Assembly: GCA_003132605.1 (NCBI GenBank)
Contig: PKYJ01000123.1
Coordinates: 3,857-10,210 of the forward strand
DNA: 6,354 bases
Direction of reading: 5' to 3'
DNA from: Peptococcaceae bacterium
GTDB lineage: Bacteria; Bacillota; DSM-12270; Thermacetogeniales; Thermacetogeniaceae
A program made the position numbers and the translations under genes. The notes under the pieces are model-generated. The model ran no database searches, was not told the origin of the DNA, and saw only the letters and a list, made by a program, of their open reading frames with translations. Within the stretch, counting starts at the first letter, position 1, and each line of letters opens with the position of its first letter. Positions 1 through 6,149 of this stretch are shown in pieces.

Positions 1-2
1 TC

Positions 3-17
3 CCACTTCTCAAGTGG
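3..17. repeat. Short perfect inverted repeat near the window edge
   Basis: CCACTT (3-8) and AAGTGG (12-17) are separated by CTC, a six-pair hairpin on either strand. It may be part of a longer structure outside the window. No coding sequence is supported in positions 1-63. Confidence 0.4.
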
Positions 18-49
18 AGCTTGTCTTACGCAAGTTTATGCTCGCAGGA

Positions 50-63
50 AGGCAAATATGCCT
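50..63 (-). terminator. Small hairpin at the end of the M16 gene
   Basis: Minus-strand AGGCA and TGCCT enclose a TATT loop and start at the base after the M16 stop codon. The stem has only five pairs and is followed by TCCTGC rather than a T run, so it is a weak terminator candidate. Confidence 0.25.
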
Positions 64-1317
64 CTACCGGTTCCAGGGCAGGCGCCCCGGCGCTTCATTG
101 ATGGCGCCGATCATGGTGATCGAGAGGCGCTCCGGCGCCAGCAGCTCCCGTGACAGGGACAGCACATCCTCCCGGGTGACGGCTGATATCTTCTGCAGCA
201 CCTCTTCAGGGCTGATCAACCGGTCATAGATGATTTCCGACTTGCCCAGCCGGTGCATTCTGTGAGTGACACTTTCCGAGGCCAGGAGCAGGCTTCCCTT
301 GATCTGTTCCTTGGTTCTGGCCAACTCCTCAGGGGTGATGCCACTATCCATCAACTGCTCGATCTCCTGCCAGGTAAGCTCCAGCACATCATTCAGGTTC
401 TCGGCGTTGGTTCCGGCGTAAACGGTGAACAGCCCGGCGTCGTTGAACGCCGTAAAGTAACTGTAGATAGCGTAGACGAGGCCCCGCTCCTCGCGGATCT
501 TTTGGAACAGCCGGGAACTCGCACCCCCTCCGAGGATGGTGTTGATGATCTGCAGGGTGTAGATCCGGTCATCGTGCTGGGACAGGGCGGGGGCGCCCAG
601 GCAGAAATGCACCTGCTCCAGAGGCTTGGTGATACTTTTTTTGGCAACCCTGGTTTCCGGAATCCGGGTCCGGTTATCCGGAGACACCGCCCCGGCGCCC
701 TCGAAAAGCGGCCGCAGAGCCGACACCGCAGCATCGGTGGTCAGATTGCCGGCCAGCGCCAGGACCAGGTTCCCGGGGCAATATTGCCTCTGGTGGTAGT
801 CCAGCAATGCCTCCCGGGAAAGTCCGGCCACCGAATCCATAGTCCCGATTACCGGACGCCCCAGCGGATGGCCTGACCAGACCATCTGCGCAAAAAGGTC
901 ATGGATAAGTTCATCCGGCGCATCCTCGTACATCCGGATCTCTTCCTGGATGACCTTCTTTTCCCGATCGATGTCATCGGCTTTGAAAAGGGATGAGAAG
1001 AACATGTCCGCCAGGACATCGATGGCGATGGGGAGATGCTCGTCGACGACCCTGGCGTAAAAGCAGGTGTATTCCTTGCTGGTGAAGGCGTTCATCTGAC
1101 CCCCCACCGATTCGATCGCCTCGGCGATCTGCCTGGCGCTTCGCCTGGCAGTCCCCTTGAAGGCCATGTGTTCGATCAGGTGGGAGATCCCCGCTTCATC
1201 AGGATTTTCATATCGTGAACCCGTTCCCACCCAGATTCCGATGGACACCGAGCGCATAGCGGGCATCTCCTCCACGGCGATGCGGGTACCGTTTTCAAGC
1301 ACCACTTTTTGATACAT
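64..1317 (-). CDS. mlpA: M16 family zinc metallopeptidase (processing-protease-like, MlpA/YmxG type)
   Basis: Pitrilysin-family (M16) peptidase, 417 aa from the chosen start. The inverted zinc motif HLIEH is at residues 46-50 (H46, H50 ligands, E49 catalytic base) and the third ligand is E126 within IQEEIRMYED, 76 residues after H50 as the family requires. The C-terminal half carries the GGGASSRLFQ and RGLVYAIYSY stretches, whose Arg and Tyr (about R269 and Y282) are the usual substrate-binding pair. No signal peptide is seen, so it is probably cytoplasmic. The reading frame can be extended 10 codons to an ATG at 1347, but the 1317 start has a strong GGGAGG six bases upstream and begins MYQKVVLENG, as relatives do. 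The extension merely translates heptamer repeats and the Shine-Dalgarno. Orthologues sit just downstream of pnp and ylxY in Bacillus, where the protein is called MlpA/YmxG. Function is well supported at family level; the substrate is unknown. Confidence 0.93.
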   Translation of the reverse strand: MYQKVVLENGTRIAVEEMPAMRSVSIGIWVGTGSRYENPDEAGISHLIEHMAFKGTARRSARQIAEAIESVGGQMNAFTSKEYTCFYARVVDEHLPIAIDVLADMFFSSLFKADDIDREKKVIQEEIRMYEDAPDELIHDLFAQMVWSGHPLGRPVIGTMDSVAGLSREALLDYHQRQYCPGNLVLALAGNLTTDAAVSALRPLFEGAGAVSPDNRTRIPETRVAKKSITKPLEQVHFCLGAPALSQHDDRIYTLQIINTILGGGASSRLFQKIREERGLVYAIYSYFTAFNDAGLFTVYAGTNAENLNDVLELTWQEIEQLMDSGITPEELARTKEQIKGSLLLASESVTHRMHRLGKSEIIYDRLISPEEVLQKISAVTREDVLSLSRELLAPERLSITMIGAINEAPGRLPWNR

Positions 1318-1323
1318 CCTGTT

Positions 1324-1329
1324 CCTCCC
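1324..1329 (-). promoter_or_regulatory. Ribosome binding site deciding the M16 peptidase start
   Basis: GGGAGG on the minus strand, six bases before the ATG at 1317. It lies inside the longer open frame that starts at 1347. No comparable purine-rich site precedes the 1347 ATG, whose upstream bases are the AAAAAATA of the carboxypeptidase stop region. This argues for initiation at 1317. Confidence 0.85.
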
Positions 1330-1332
1330 GTT

Positions 1333-1346
1333 TTGGTCGTTGGTCA
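1333..1346 (-). repeat. Two heptamer repeat units upstream of the M16 Shine-Dalgarno
   Basis: On the minus strand two consecutive 7-base units read TGACCAA and CGACCAA. They fill the gap between the carboxypeptidase stop (1347-1349) and the GGGAGG of the M16 gene. The same unit recurs at the pnp, carboxypeptidase and rpsO 5' ends in this window. Confidence 0.7.
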
Positions 1347-2519
1347 TTATTTTTTAAGGATGGACTTTTTTCCCACCGGTGTCAAGGTTAAGAGGCCGGT
1401 TCCGAATAGAAAACGGTCACCCAGGTAAAAATCGGCCTTGCCGATTAGCCTGCCTGAATGGAGCGGCGCCCTTAGCGGCCACTTGACCTCCATCCGTTTT
1501 TCCAGCAGGGGGTCATCCTGAGGGTTGACCGCAAAGCAGATGTCCTCGTCCGGAGCGACCAGCACCGAAGGGCGGTCGCCACCCGCTACCGGCAGCGCAA
1601 ACACGCTCTTACCCTTGGGGAACTTGTACCACCGGCACTTTTCGTAACCGTACTGCAACAGTTGCCGCGTGTCTGCGTAGCGATCGGCGCTGTCTAGCAC
1701 CACGGTGATCAGCACCTGCCCGTCTTTTTCGGCAGCGGCTACCAGGCACTGCCCGGCGCTGCTGGTGGTGCCCGTTTTCACGCCGATCACCCTGATTCCG
1801 TCGTTCTTGTTGCTCCAGAGCAGCCGGTTGGTATTACTCAGATACACTGGGGTATGGTTTTTTTGGTCGTAGATCACGTCGTCCCTGGTCTGGACAAACT
1901 GCCTGAAGAGTTGCTCGCTCAAGGCGTAGCGGCTGATCAGCGCCAGATCGTAAGCTGTGCAACAATGCCCGGGGTTGTCAAGTCCGTGGGGGTTCATGAA
2001 AGTGCTCTGCACGGCGCCGATGGTCTTGGCTTTGTAAGTCATCAGGGACGCAAAGGCGCCCTCGGTCCCGGCAATGTGTTCACCGATGGCTACCGCGGCG
2101 TCGTTGCCCGAATTGACGAGCGCCCCCTTGATCAGGTCGCGCAGGTCGAAACTCGCTCCCGGGCGCAGGTACAGGCTGGTGCCCTCAGTTCCTGATGCGT
2201 ACGGACTGACGGTAACGACCTCACCCGCCCGGCAGATGTCCAACCCCAGCAATGCGGTGAGCACCTTGGTGGTGCTGGCCGGCGCCAGCCTTTTGGATGC
2301 CATATAACTGTAGAGCACGTGCCCGGTCTGGTAATCCATCAACACAACAGCTCCAGCGGAAACACCGGGCAGTTCCGGTTGCTGAGCCAACGCCGGGCGC
2401 ACGCCGCTGCCGGCGCCGGCCAATAACACGAACAAAGACAACATTAGCCAGCATAAAATGGTCATCGGTCGTTTGTCGTTGGTCGGTGGAGCTTGTATGT
2501 CTGCCTGCCTGCTACTCAT
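1347..2519 (-). CDS. D-alanyl-D-alanine carboxypeptidase (PBP5/DacF type, peptidase S11)
   Basis: Low-molecular-weight penicillin-binding protein that removes the terminal D-Ala from peptidoglycan pentapeptides outside the membrane. At 390 aa all three active-site motifs are present: SxxK as STTK (S82, K85), SGN at 137-139 and KTG at 248-250. A C-terminal PBP5_C-like beta domain follows from about residue 295. The signal peptide has its hydrophobic core at about residues 20-35 and a likely cleavage after ALA at 43-45 (ALA/QQ). The N-terminus is odd: the first 18 residues precede the signal core, residues 12-20 are translated from heptamer repeats, and no good Shine-Dalgarno precedes ATG 2519 or the internal ATG at 2465. 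The protein ends KKSILKK without the long amphipathic anchor helix seen in many PBP5 proteins. Its stop lies 29 bases before the M16 start. Paralogue identity (DacF, DacB or other) cannot be fixed from one sequence. Confidence 0.92.
   Translation of the reverse strand: MSSRQADIQAPPTNDKRPMTILCWLMLSLFVLLAGAGSGVRPALAQQPELPGVSAGAVVLMDYQTGHVLYSYMASKRLAPASTTKVLTALLGLDICRAGEVVTVSPYASGTEGTSLYLRPGASFDLRDLIKGALVNSGNDAAVAIGEHIAGTEGAFASLMTYKAKTIGAVQSTFMNPHGLDNPGHCCTAYDLALISRYALSEQLFRQFVQTRDDVIYDQKNHTPVYLSNTNRLLWSNKNDGIRVIGVKTGTTSSAGQCLVAAAEKDGQVLITVVLDSADRYADTRQLLQYGYEKCRWYKFPKGKSVFALPVAGGDRPSVLVAPDEDICFAVNPQDDPLLEKRMEVKWPLRAPLHSGRLIGKADFYLGDRFLFGTGLLTLTPVGKKSILKK
2458..2485 (-). repeat. Four heptamer repeat units inside the carboxypeptidase N-terminal codons
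   Basis: Four consecutive 7-base units on the minus strand begin with CGACCAA and CGACAAA and end with TGACCAT. They are translated as the PTNDKRPMT stretch just before the signal-peptide core. The last unit contains the alternative ATG at 2465. A 7-base period out of step with codons marks this as a DNA repeat rather than a protein repeat. Confidence 0.7.
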
Positions 2520-2597
2520 TGAATATCAACCCAATCATGATGACGATCCGCCAACTGCGCCGCGCCCGCCACCAAAATTATCACAGAATCGTTGAAT

Positions 2598-3305
2598 TCA
2601 CTCAGAGAGTAGTTTCTCCAAAGGCACGATTTCATACCCCTGTCCGGCCAGAGTCGTGATGATATCAGGCAGTGCCTTCACGGAGACCGGAGTGGGATGC
2701 ATCAGAATGATCGCCCCATTATGGGACATGTTTTGGATGCGGGAGACGATCCACTGAGTAGTGGGATTTTGCCAGTCCACAGTGTCAATGCTCCACAGCA
2801 CCGTACGCAGGTTTGACCTGGCGGCGGCGGCAAGCACCGTATCGTTATACTCCCCATAGGGAGGGGCGTAGAACTTGGCGTGGCGTCCGGTAAACTGATA
2901 GAGCACATCATCGGTCTGACGGATCTCGTCCATGTTTTCATCCAGCGACAGGTCGTTGACGTGTGGATGCGAGAATCCGTGATTGCCGATCTCCTGCCCC
3001 TCAGCGGCAATCTTCCGGACCAGCGGCCCGTTTTCCTGGGCCCAGCGCCCGGTGATGAAGAACGTCGCCTGGACATGGTGCTGCTTGAAGATCTCCAGTA
3101 CGTCCGGGAGATCTTCCTGCCCCCAATCGACGTTGACCGTGATGGATACGCATTTTTTGGCCGCACTGCCGTGCGTGATGGGCGCCTCCGGTTTGAAGAC
3201 CTGCCAGCTCTGATGGGAGACGAGGCCGATGCCAAGTGCGCCAAGGACGAGGATGGAACTCAGAAAGATGATGATTGACAGTTTTCGGGCATAAAAAACA
3301 AACAC
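2598..3305 (-). CDS. Membrane-anchored NodB-type polysaccharide deacetylase homologue (YlxY/PdaB-like)
   Basis: A 235-aa protein with one N-terminal hydrophobic segment (about residues 9-30), suggesting a signal anchor, followed by a NodB-fold carbohydrate esterase 4 domain (about 50-233). Motif 1 reads NVDWG (58-62) where active enzymes have a form of TFDDG: the usual catalytic-base Asp is Asn58, while Asp60 remains. Motif 2 is intact as HGFSH (H109, H113). Motif 3 reads APPYG (147-151), with Ala in place of the usual Arg. Motif 4 contains DTVDW (174-178) and motif 5 LMHPT with H203. Metal-binding residues are thus mostly kept, but two catalytic positions are changed. The gene lies directly after pnp, as ylxY does in Bacillus, a family tied to endospore formers. 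The start is GTG, chosen because it gives the complete hydrophobic segment and has GGGGG seven bases upstream; no in-frame ATG lies nearby. Deacetylase activity is doubtful, the fold is not. Confidence 0.88.
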   Translation of the reverse strand: MFVFYARKLSIIIFLSSILVLGALGIGLVSHQSWQVFKPEAPITHGSAAKKCVSITVNVDWGQEDLPDVLEIFKQHHVQATFFITGRWAQENGPLVRKIAAEGQEIGNHGFSHPHVNDLSLDENMDEIRQTDDVLYQFTGRHAKFYAPPYGEYNDTVLAAAARSNLRTVLWSIDTVDWQNPTTQWIVSRIQNMSHNGAIILMHPTPVSVKALPDIITTLAGQGYEIVPLEKLLSE

Positions 3306-3361
3306 TTCCTTACCCCCTACTGTTTCAAGTCTCCTTAATTAATATTCTCGGGGGAAGGAAG
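3293..3361 (-). terminator. Terminator-like hairpin overlapping the deacetylase RBS and start codon
   Basis: On the minus strand CTTCCTTCCCCC (3361-3350) pairs with GGGGGTAAGGAAG (3317-3305): 12 base pairs, eight of them G-C, with one bulged T and a 32-base AT-rich loop. It is followed by a T-rich tail (10 T in 12 bases, 3304-3293). The 3' arm contains the ribosome binding site and the first base of the GTG start, and the tail encodes the first residues. It could end pnp transcripts, hide the deacetylase start from ribosomes, or both. The large loop lowers confidence in terminator function. Confidence 0.5.
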
Positions 3362-3366
3362 ATATT

Positions 3367-3388
3367 TGGTTTCAGGCTGGTTTCAGGC
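3367..3388 (-). repeat. Tandem duplication of 11 bases at the pnp stop
   Basis: GCCTGAAACCA occurs twice in direct tandem on the minus strand, starting at the last base of the pnp stop codon. It is perfect in both copies, lies in the pnp-deacetylase spacer just before the 3293-3361 hairpin, and is probably a small slippage duplication. Confidence 0.75.
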
Positions 3389-5502
3389 TACTGCTCGTTT
3401 TTCTTCTGCATGCTGCGCATTGCCTCTTTGCGGGACAGGTTGACACGCCCCTGCTTGTCGATCTCGGTAACCTTGACGATGATCTCGTCTCCTTCTTTGA
3501 GTACGTCCCGGACCCGGCCAACCCGGTGCTCGTCCAACTGGGAGATATGCACCAGGCCTTCCTTGCCCTGGAGGCCCAACACACCGGGAATGACCTCCAC
3601 GAAGGCCCCGAAATCCATCAGCCGGGTAACCTTGCCCATATAGATCTTGCCTACTTCCACATCCTGCGTCAGGCACTCGATGATGCGCAGCGCCTTCTGT
3701 CCTGCCTCGGCATCGATAGCCGCAATAAACGCCCTGCCGTCATCCCCGATGTCGATCTTGACGCCGGTATCTTCGATGATCTTCCGGATCGTCTTGCCAC
3801 CGGGACCGATAACGTCCCGGATCTTATCCTGCTCGATGGTGATGGTGATGATCCTGGGCGCATACCTGGAGAGTTCCGGACGCGGCCCCGGCAGCGCTTC
3901 CAGGATCTTGGACAGGATGAACATCCGGCCTTCTTTTGCCTGCTCCAGCGCTTTTTTCAGGACTTCCACGGAGACGCCCTTGATTTTCATGTCCATCTGG
4001 AGGGCGGTGACCCCCTTGGCGGTCCCGGCTACCTTGAAGTCCATATCTCCCAAGGCGTCCTCGATCCCCTGGATGTCGCTCAACACTGCAAACTTGTCGG
4101 TGCCGGTCACCAGTCCCATGGCGATTCCGGTCACCGGGGACGAGATCGGCACCCCCGCATCCATCAAGGCCAGGGTACTCCCGCAGACGCTGGCCATCGA
4201 GCTGGAGCCGTTGGATTCAAGGATCTCTGTAACCAGGCGGATAGCATAGGGGAAAGCATCCTCCTTGGGCAACACGTGCAACAGAGCACGTTCCGCCAGG
4301 GCGCCGTGCCCGATCTCCCGCCGTCCGGGGCCCCGCATCGGCTTGGTCTCACCAACGGAATATGAGGGGAAATTGTACTGGTGCATATAGCGCTTGGATT
4401 CCTCAACACCGAGGCCGTCCAGGATCTGTTCCTCTCTGATCGCCCCCAGGGTGGCCACGGTCAACGCCTGAGTCTGGCCCCTGGTGAATAATCCGCTGCC
4501 GTGGGCGCGCGGCAAGATCCCCGCCTCGCAGGTAATCGGCCTGATTTCGTTCAGTTTTCTGCCGTCCGGGCGCTCCTGCTCATCCAGGATCATCTGTCTG
4601 ACAGTCTCTTTCAAGACGCTGCGAAAGATCTCCTTGATGCCCTTTCCTTGCTCCGGGTAGGACTCCAGGAAATGCTCCCCGGCCGTCCTTTCCAGCTGGT
4701 CAATCCCGTCCTGCCTGGCCAGTTTGTCCGGGTTGCGTACCGCCACGGCCACCCTCTCGTTGATATAGTCACGGACCAACCGATCCAACTCCGGATCGAC
4801 CTGGTAAACCGGGATCTCCAACTTCGGTTTACCCAGTTGGGCGATGATCTCATCCTGGAACCCGATGAGATCCTGAATCACCCGGTGGCCGTAGACAATT
4901 CCCTCCATCATGATCTCCTCGGACACTTCCTTGGCCCCGGCCTCAACCATCATCACCGCGTCCCTGGTTCCGGCAACCACCAGGTGCATCTCGCTCTGCT
5001 CGGTCTGTTCCCGGGTCGGGTTGATGACAAACTCACCGTTGATCCGGCCAACAATCAGGCCGGCAATGGGGCCCGAGAAGGGAATGTCCGATATCGAGAG
5101 AGCGATGGAAGCGCCGGTCATGGCCGTCACGTCCGGAGGGCAATCCTGGTCAACCGACAGCACGGTGGCTACTACCTGAACGTCGTTTCTGAATCCATAC
5201 GGAAACAGTGGCCGGATCGCTCTGTCTGTCATTCTCATCGCTAGAACCGCCTTTTCGCTGGGCCTGCCCTCACGCTTGATAAAACCGCCGGGAATTTTTC
5301 CAACTGCGTAGAGGCGCTCCTCATAGTCGACCAACAGCGGGAAAAAGTCCATCCCCTGGCGCGGCTCCTTGGAGACCGTTGCCGTCACCAGGACGACAGT
5401 ATCACCGTAGCGAAGCAGAACCGAGCCATTGGCCTGTTTGGCCACTTTCCCAATCTCTGCTGTCAGGAGTCTACCGCCCAGCTTCGTGCGGAATTCTTGC
5501 AT
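3388..5502 (-). CDS. pnp: Polyribonucleotide nucleotidyltransferase (PNPase)
   Basis: Phosphate-dependent 3'-5' exoribonuclease of mRNA decay, normally a cytoplasmic trimer, 704 aa and full length. The first RNase PH domain (about 10-145) has the conserved FFPLLVDYEERLYAVGKIPGG stretch near 53-73. A helical linker follows, then the second RNase PH domain (about 310-535) with RAHGSGLFTRGQTQA, GSSSMASVCGSTLALMDAG and EDALGDMDFK, where D482 and D488 correspond to the catalytic Asp pair of the E. coli enzyme. A KH domain (about 550-615, GPGG loop 566-569) and an S1 domain (about 618-690, FGAFVEV ... EGLVHISQL) complete it. The S1 domain has five apparent extra residues, VLGLQ at 641-645, in an otherwise near-invariant segment. 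The start is certain: AGGAGG lies six bases before the ATG. Upstream is rpsO, the classical neighbour; downstream is the deacetylase homologue after 82 bases. Confidence 0.98.
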   Translation of the reverse strand: MQEFRTKLGGRLLTAEIGKVAKQANGSVLLRYGDTVVLVTATVSKEPRQGMDFFPLLVDYEERLYAVGKIPGGFIKREGRPSEKAVLAMRMTDRAIRPLFPYGFRNDVQVVATVLSVDQDCPPDVTAMTGASIALSISDIPFSGPIAGLIVGRINGEFVINPTREQTEQSEMHLVVAGTRDAVMMVEAGAKEVSEEIMMEGIVYGHRVIQDLIGFQDEIIAQLGKPKLEIPVYQVDPELDRLVRDYINERVAVAVRNPDKLARQDGIDQLERTAGEHFLESYPEQGKGIKEIFRSVLKETVRQMILDEQERPDGRKLNEIRPITCEAGILPRAHGSGLFTRGQTQALTVATLGAIREEQILDGLGVEESKRYMHQYNFPSYSVGETKPMRGPGRREIGHGALAERALLHVLPKEDAFPYAIRLVTEILESNGSSSMASVCGSTLALMDAGVPISSPVTGIAMGLVTGTDKFAVLSDIQGIEDALGDMDFKVAGTAKGVTALQMDMKIKGVSVEVLKKALEQAKEGRMFILSKILEALPGPRPELSRYAPRIITITIEQDKIRDVIGPGGKTIRKIIEDTGVKIDIGDDGRAFIAAIDAEAGQKALRIIECLTQDVEVGKIYMGKVTRLMDFGAFVEVIPGVLGLQGKEGLVHISQLDEHRVGRVRDVLKEGDEIIVKVTEIDKQGRVNLSRKEAMRSMQKKNEQ

Positions 5503-5508
5503 AATTAA

Positions 5509-5514
5509 CCTCCT
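5509..5514 (-). promoter_or_regulatory. Ribosome binding site of pnp
   Basis: AGGAGG on the minus strand, six bases before the ATG at 5502, within AGAGGAGGTT. It is a strong Shine-Dalgarno and directly follows the heptamer array. Confidence 0.9.
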
Positions 5515-5517
5515 CTT

Positions 5518-5545
5518 TTAGTTGTTGGCCGTTAGTCGTTAGCCT
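5518..5545 (-). repeat. Four heptamer repeat units immediately upstream of the pnp Shine-Dalgarno
   Basis: Four consecutive 7-base units on the minus strand; the middle two read CGACTAA and CGGCCAA, the outer ones AGGCTAA and CAACTAA. The pattern CxxCYAA is kept in three units. The array stops three bases before the AGAGGAGG of pnp, the same placement as at the M16 gene. Confidence 0.75.
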
Positions 5546-5605
5546 TTGAATGCGCGCTGTTCTGGATGCAATTCATTAAATACTGTCACTGCAGATCTTT
5601 CTCTG

Positions 5606-5645
5606 ATGACTAACGCGCCCGCGAGCGCAGCCGACCGTTGGTCAT
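5606..5645. repeat. Palindrome with heptamer-like ends in the rpsO-pnp spacer
   Basis: ATGACTAACG (5606-5615) pairs with CGTTGGTCAT (5636-5645): ten base pairs, one a G-T wobble in plus-strand RNA. The 20-base interior is about 80% G+C. Each arm contains one heptamer unit (TGACTAA on plus, TGACCAA on minus) of the kind found upstream of the genes here, in opposite orientations. It may be a small dispersed palindromic element. Confidence 0.6.
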
Positions 5646-5725
5646 TGAAATTTATGTACCAATGTTTTTTAGGTACGCAATGGATCATAAACTTGAAGTC
5701 TTTAATCCCGGCGGCCATATAATTG

Positions 5726-5749
5726 GAAAGAGCGGTAAACCGCTCTCTC
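5726..5749 (-). promoter_or_regulatory. Hairpin in the rpsO-pnp transcript
   Basis: AGAGCGG and CCGCTCT around a TTTA loop give seven perfect pairs in minus-strand RNA, extendable to ten with one G-T wobble. The bases after it (CAATTATAT) are not a T run, so it is a poor intrinsic terminator. It could be a processing site or a transcript-stabilising structure; in E. coli an RNase III-cleaved hairpin occupies this spacer. Confidence 0.55.
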
Positions 5750-5836
5750 TGCGCAAACAATCTACCTGTACAGACTCCTCTGGTTAAGATTCCTCTATGG
5801 TCGATGGCGCTACCAATCCGAAAAACATAACTCTCA

Positions 5837-5851
5837 TCTACCCTGGATAGA
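5837..5851 (-). terminator. Weak hairpin directly after the rpsO stop
   Basis: Minus-strand TCTATC and GGTAGA pair around a CAG loop (six pairs, one G-T wobble) two bases after the rpsO stop. A T5 run follows only about 10 bases later, so termination here would be partial at best. Confidence 0.25.
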
Positions 5852-5853
5852 CC

Positions 5854-6126
5854 CTAGCGCCGCAATCCCAGTCTATCGAGGATCGCCCTGTATCTCAAGG
5901 GATCGTTTGTTTTCAGGTAATTCAAAAGCGCCCGTCTCTGGCCGACCATCTTCAGCAGGCCTCTTCTGGAGTGGTGATCCTTCCGGTGTATCTTCAAGTG
6001 TTCATTGAGATAGTTGATCCTTTCAGTGAGGAGTGCGATCTGAACTTCGGGAGAGCCCGTGTCCCGCTCATGGATTTTAAATTTTTCGATGATATCTTTT
6101 TTTACAGGGGCACTGAAAGCCATCAT
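5854..6126 (-). CDS. rpsO: 30S ribosomal protein S15
   Basis: Primary 16S rRNA-binding protein of the 30S platform (binds the helix 20/21/22 junction). The signature stretches are all present: HERDTGSPEVQIALLTERI near residues 19-37, LNEHLKIHRKDHHSRRGLL near 40-58, MVGQRRALLNYL near 60-71, and the C-terminal LGLRR. The frame gives 90 aa beginning MMAF. Two ATG codons compete: 6126 (AGGAGG five bases upstream) and 6123 (eight bases upstream). The second gives 89 aa, the size of B. subtilis S15, and is equally or more likely. It is the first gene after a good promoter at 6199-6228, with pnp next, as in many bacteria. S15 commonly represses its own mRNA, and a small hairpin lies in the leader. 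No oddity is seen in the protein. Confidence 0.98.
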   Translation of the reverse strand: MMAFSAPVKKDIIEKFKIHERDTGSPEVQIALLTERINYLNEHLKIHRKDHHSRRGLLKMVGQRRALLNYLKTNDPLRYRAILDRLGLRR

Positions 6127-6131
6127 TGATT

Positions 6132-6137
6132 CCTCCT
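6132..6137 (-). promoter_or_regulatory. Ribosome binding site of rpsO
   Basis: AGGAGG on the minus strand within GGTAGGAGGAATC. It is placed to serve either of two adjacent ATG codons (five bases to 6126, eight bases to 6123). Confidence 0.88.
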
Positions 6138-6149
6138 ACCGGTCGCTTT

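Larger units (their letters stand above)
5503..5853. other. rpsO-pnp spacer, no convincing gene
   Basis: This 351-base spacer is long for two genes often co-transcribed. In minus-strand order it holds a small hairpin just after the rpsO stop (5837-5851), a good hairpin at 5726-5749, a palindrome bounded by heptamer-like units at 5606-5645, and the heptamers and ribosome binding site of pnp. A 73-codon open frame on the minus strand (5539-5760, TTG start) crosses two of these hairpins, has no good ribosome binding site and resembles nothing I know, so it is not called a gene. A weak promoter candidate (TTGCGT, 16 bases, TACATA; about 5651-5678) is too poor to annotate. Confidence 0.7.

Noticed and set aside
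253..876. Plus-strand open frame (207 codons) opposite the M16 gene
   Set aside because: It is an antisense shadow; the minus-strand frame has all M16 catalytic motifs.
2520..2597. Shared GCGGGCGCG in the deacetylase-carboxypeptidase spacer and in the spacer palindrome
   Set aside because: Only nine GC-rich bases match and the flanks differ, so chance is the simpler explanation.
3526..4365. Long plus-strand open frame (279 codons) opposite pnp
   Set aside because: It is an antisense shadow of the certain pnp gene. The protein is rich in Gly, Asp, His and Pro with no recognisable domain, as expected from reading codon-biased DNA backwards.
4501..5244. Plus-strand open frame (247 codons) opposite the 5' half of pnp
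   Set aside because: It is an antisense shadow with no domain and no independent ribosome binding evidence.
5539..5760. 73-codon open frame on the minus strand between rpsO and pnp
   Set aside because: It has a TTG start and no good ribosome binding site, runs through the 5726-5749 hairpin, the palindrome and part of the pnp heptamer array, and resembles no known family.
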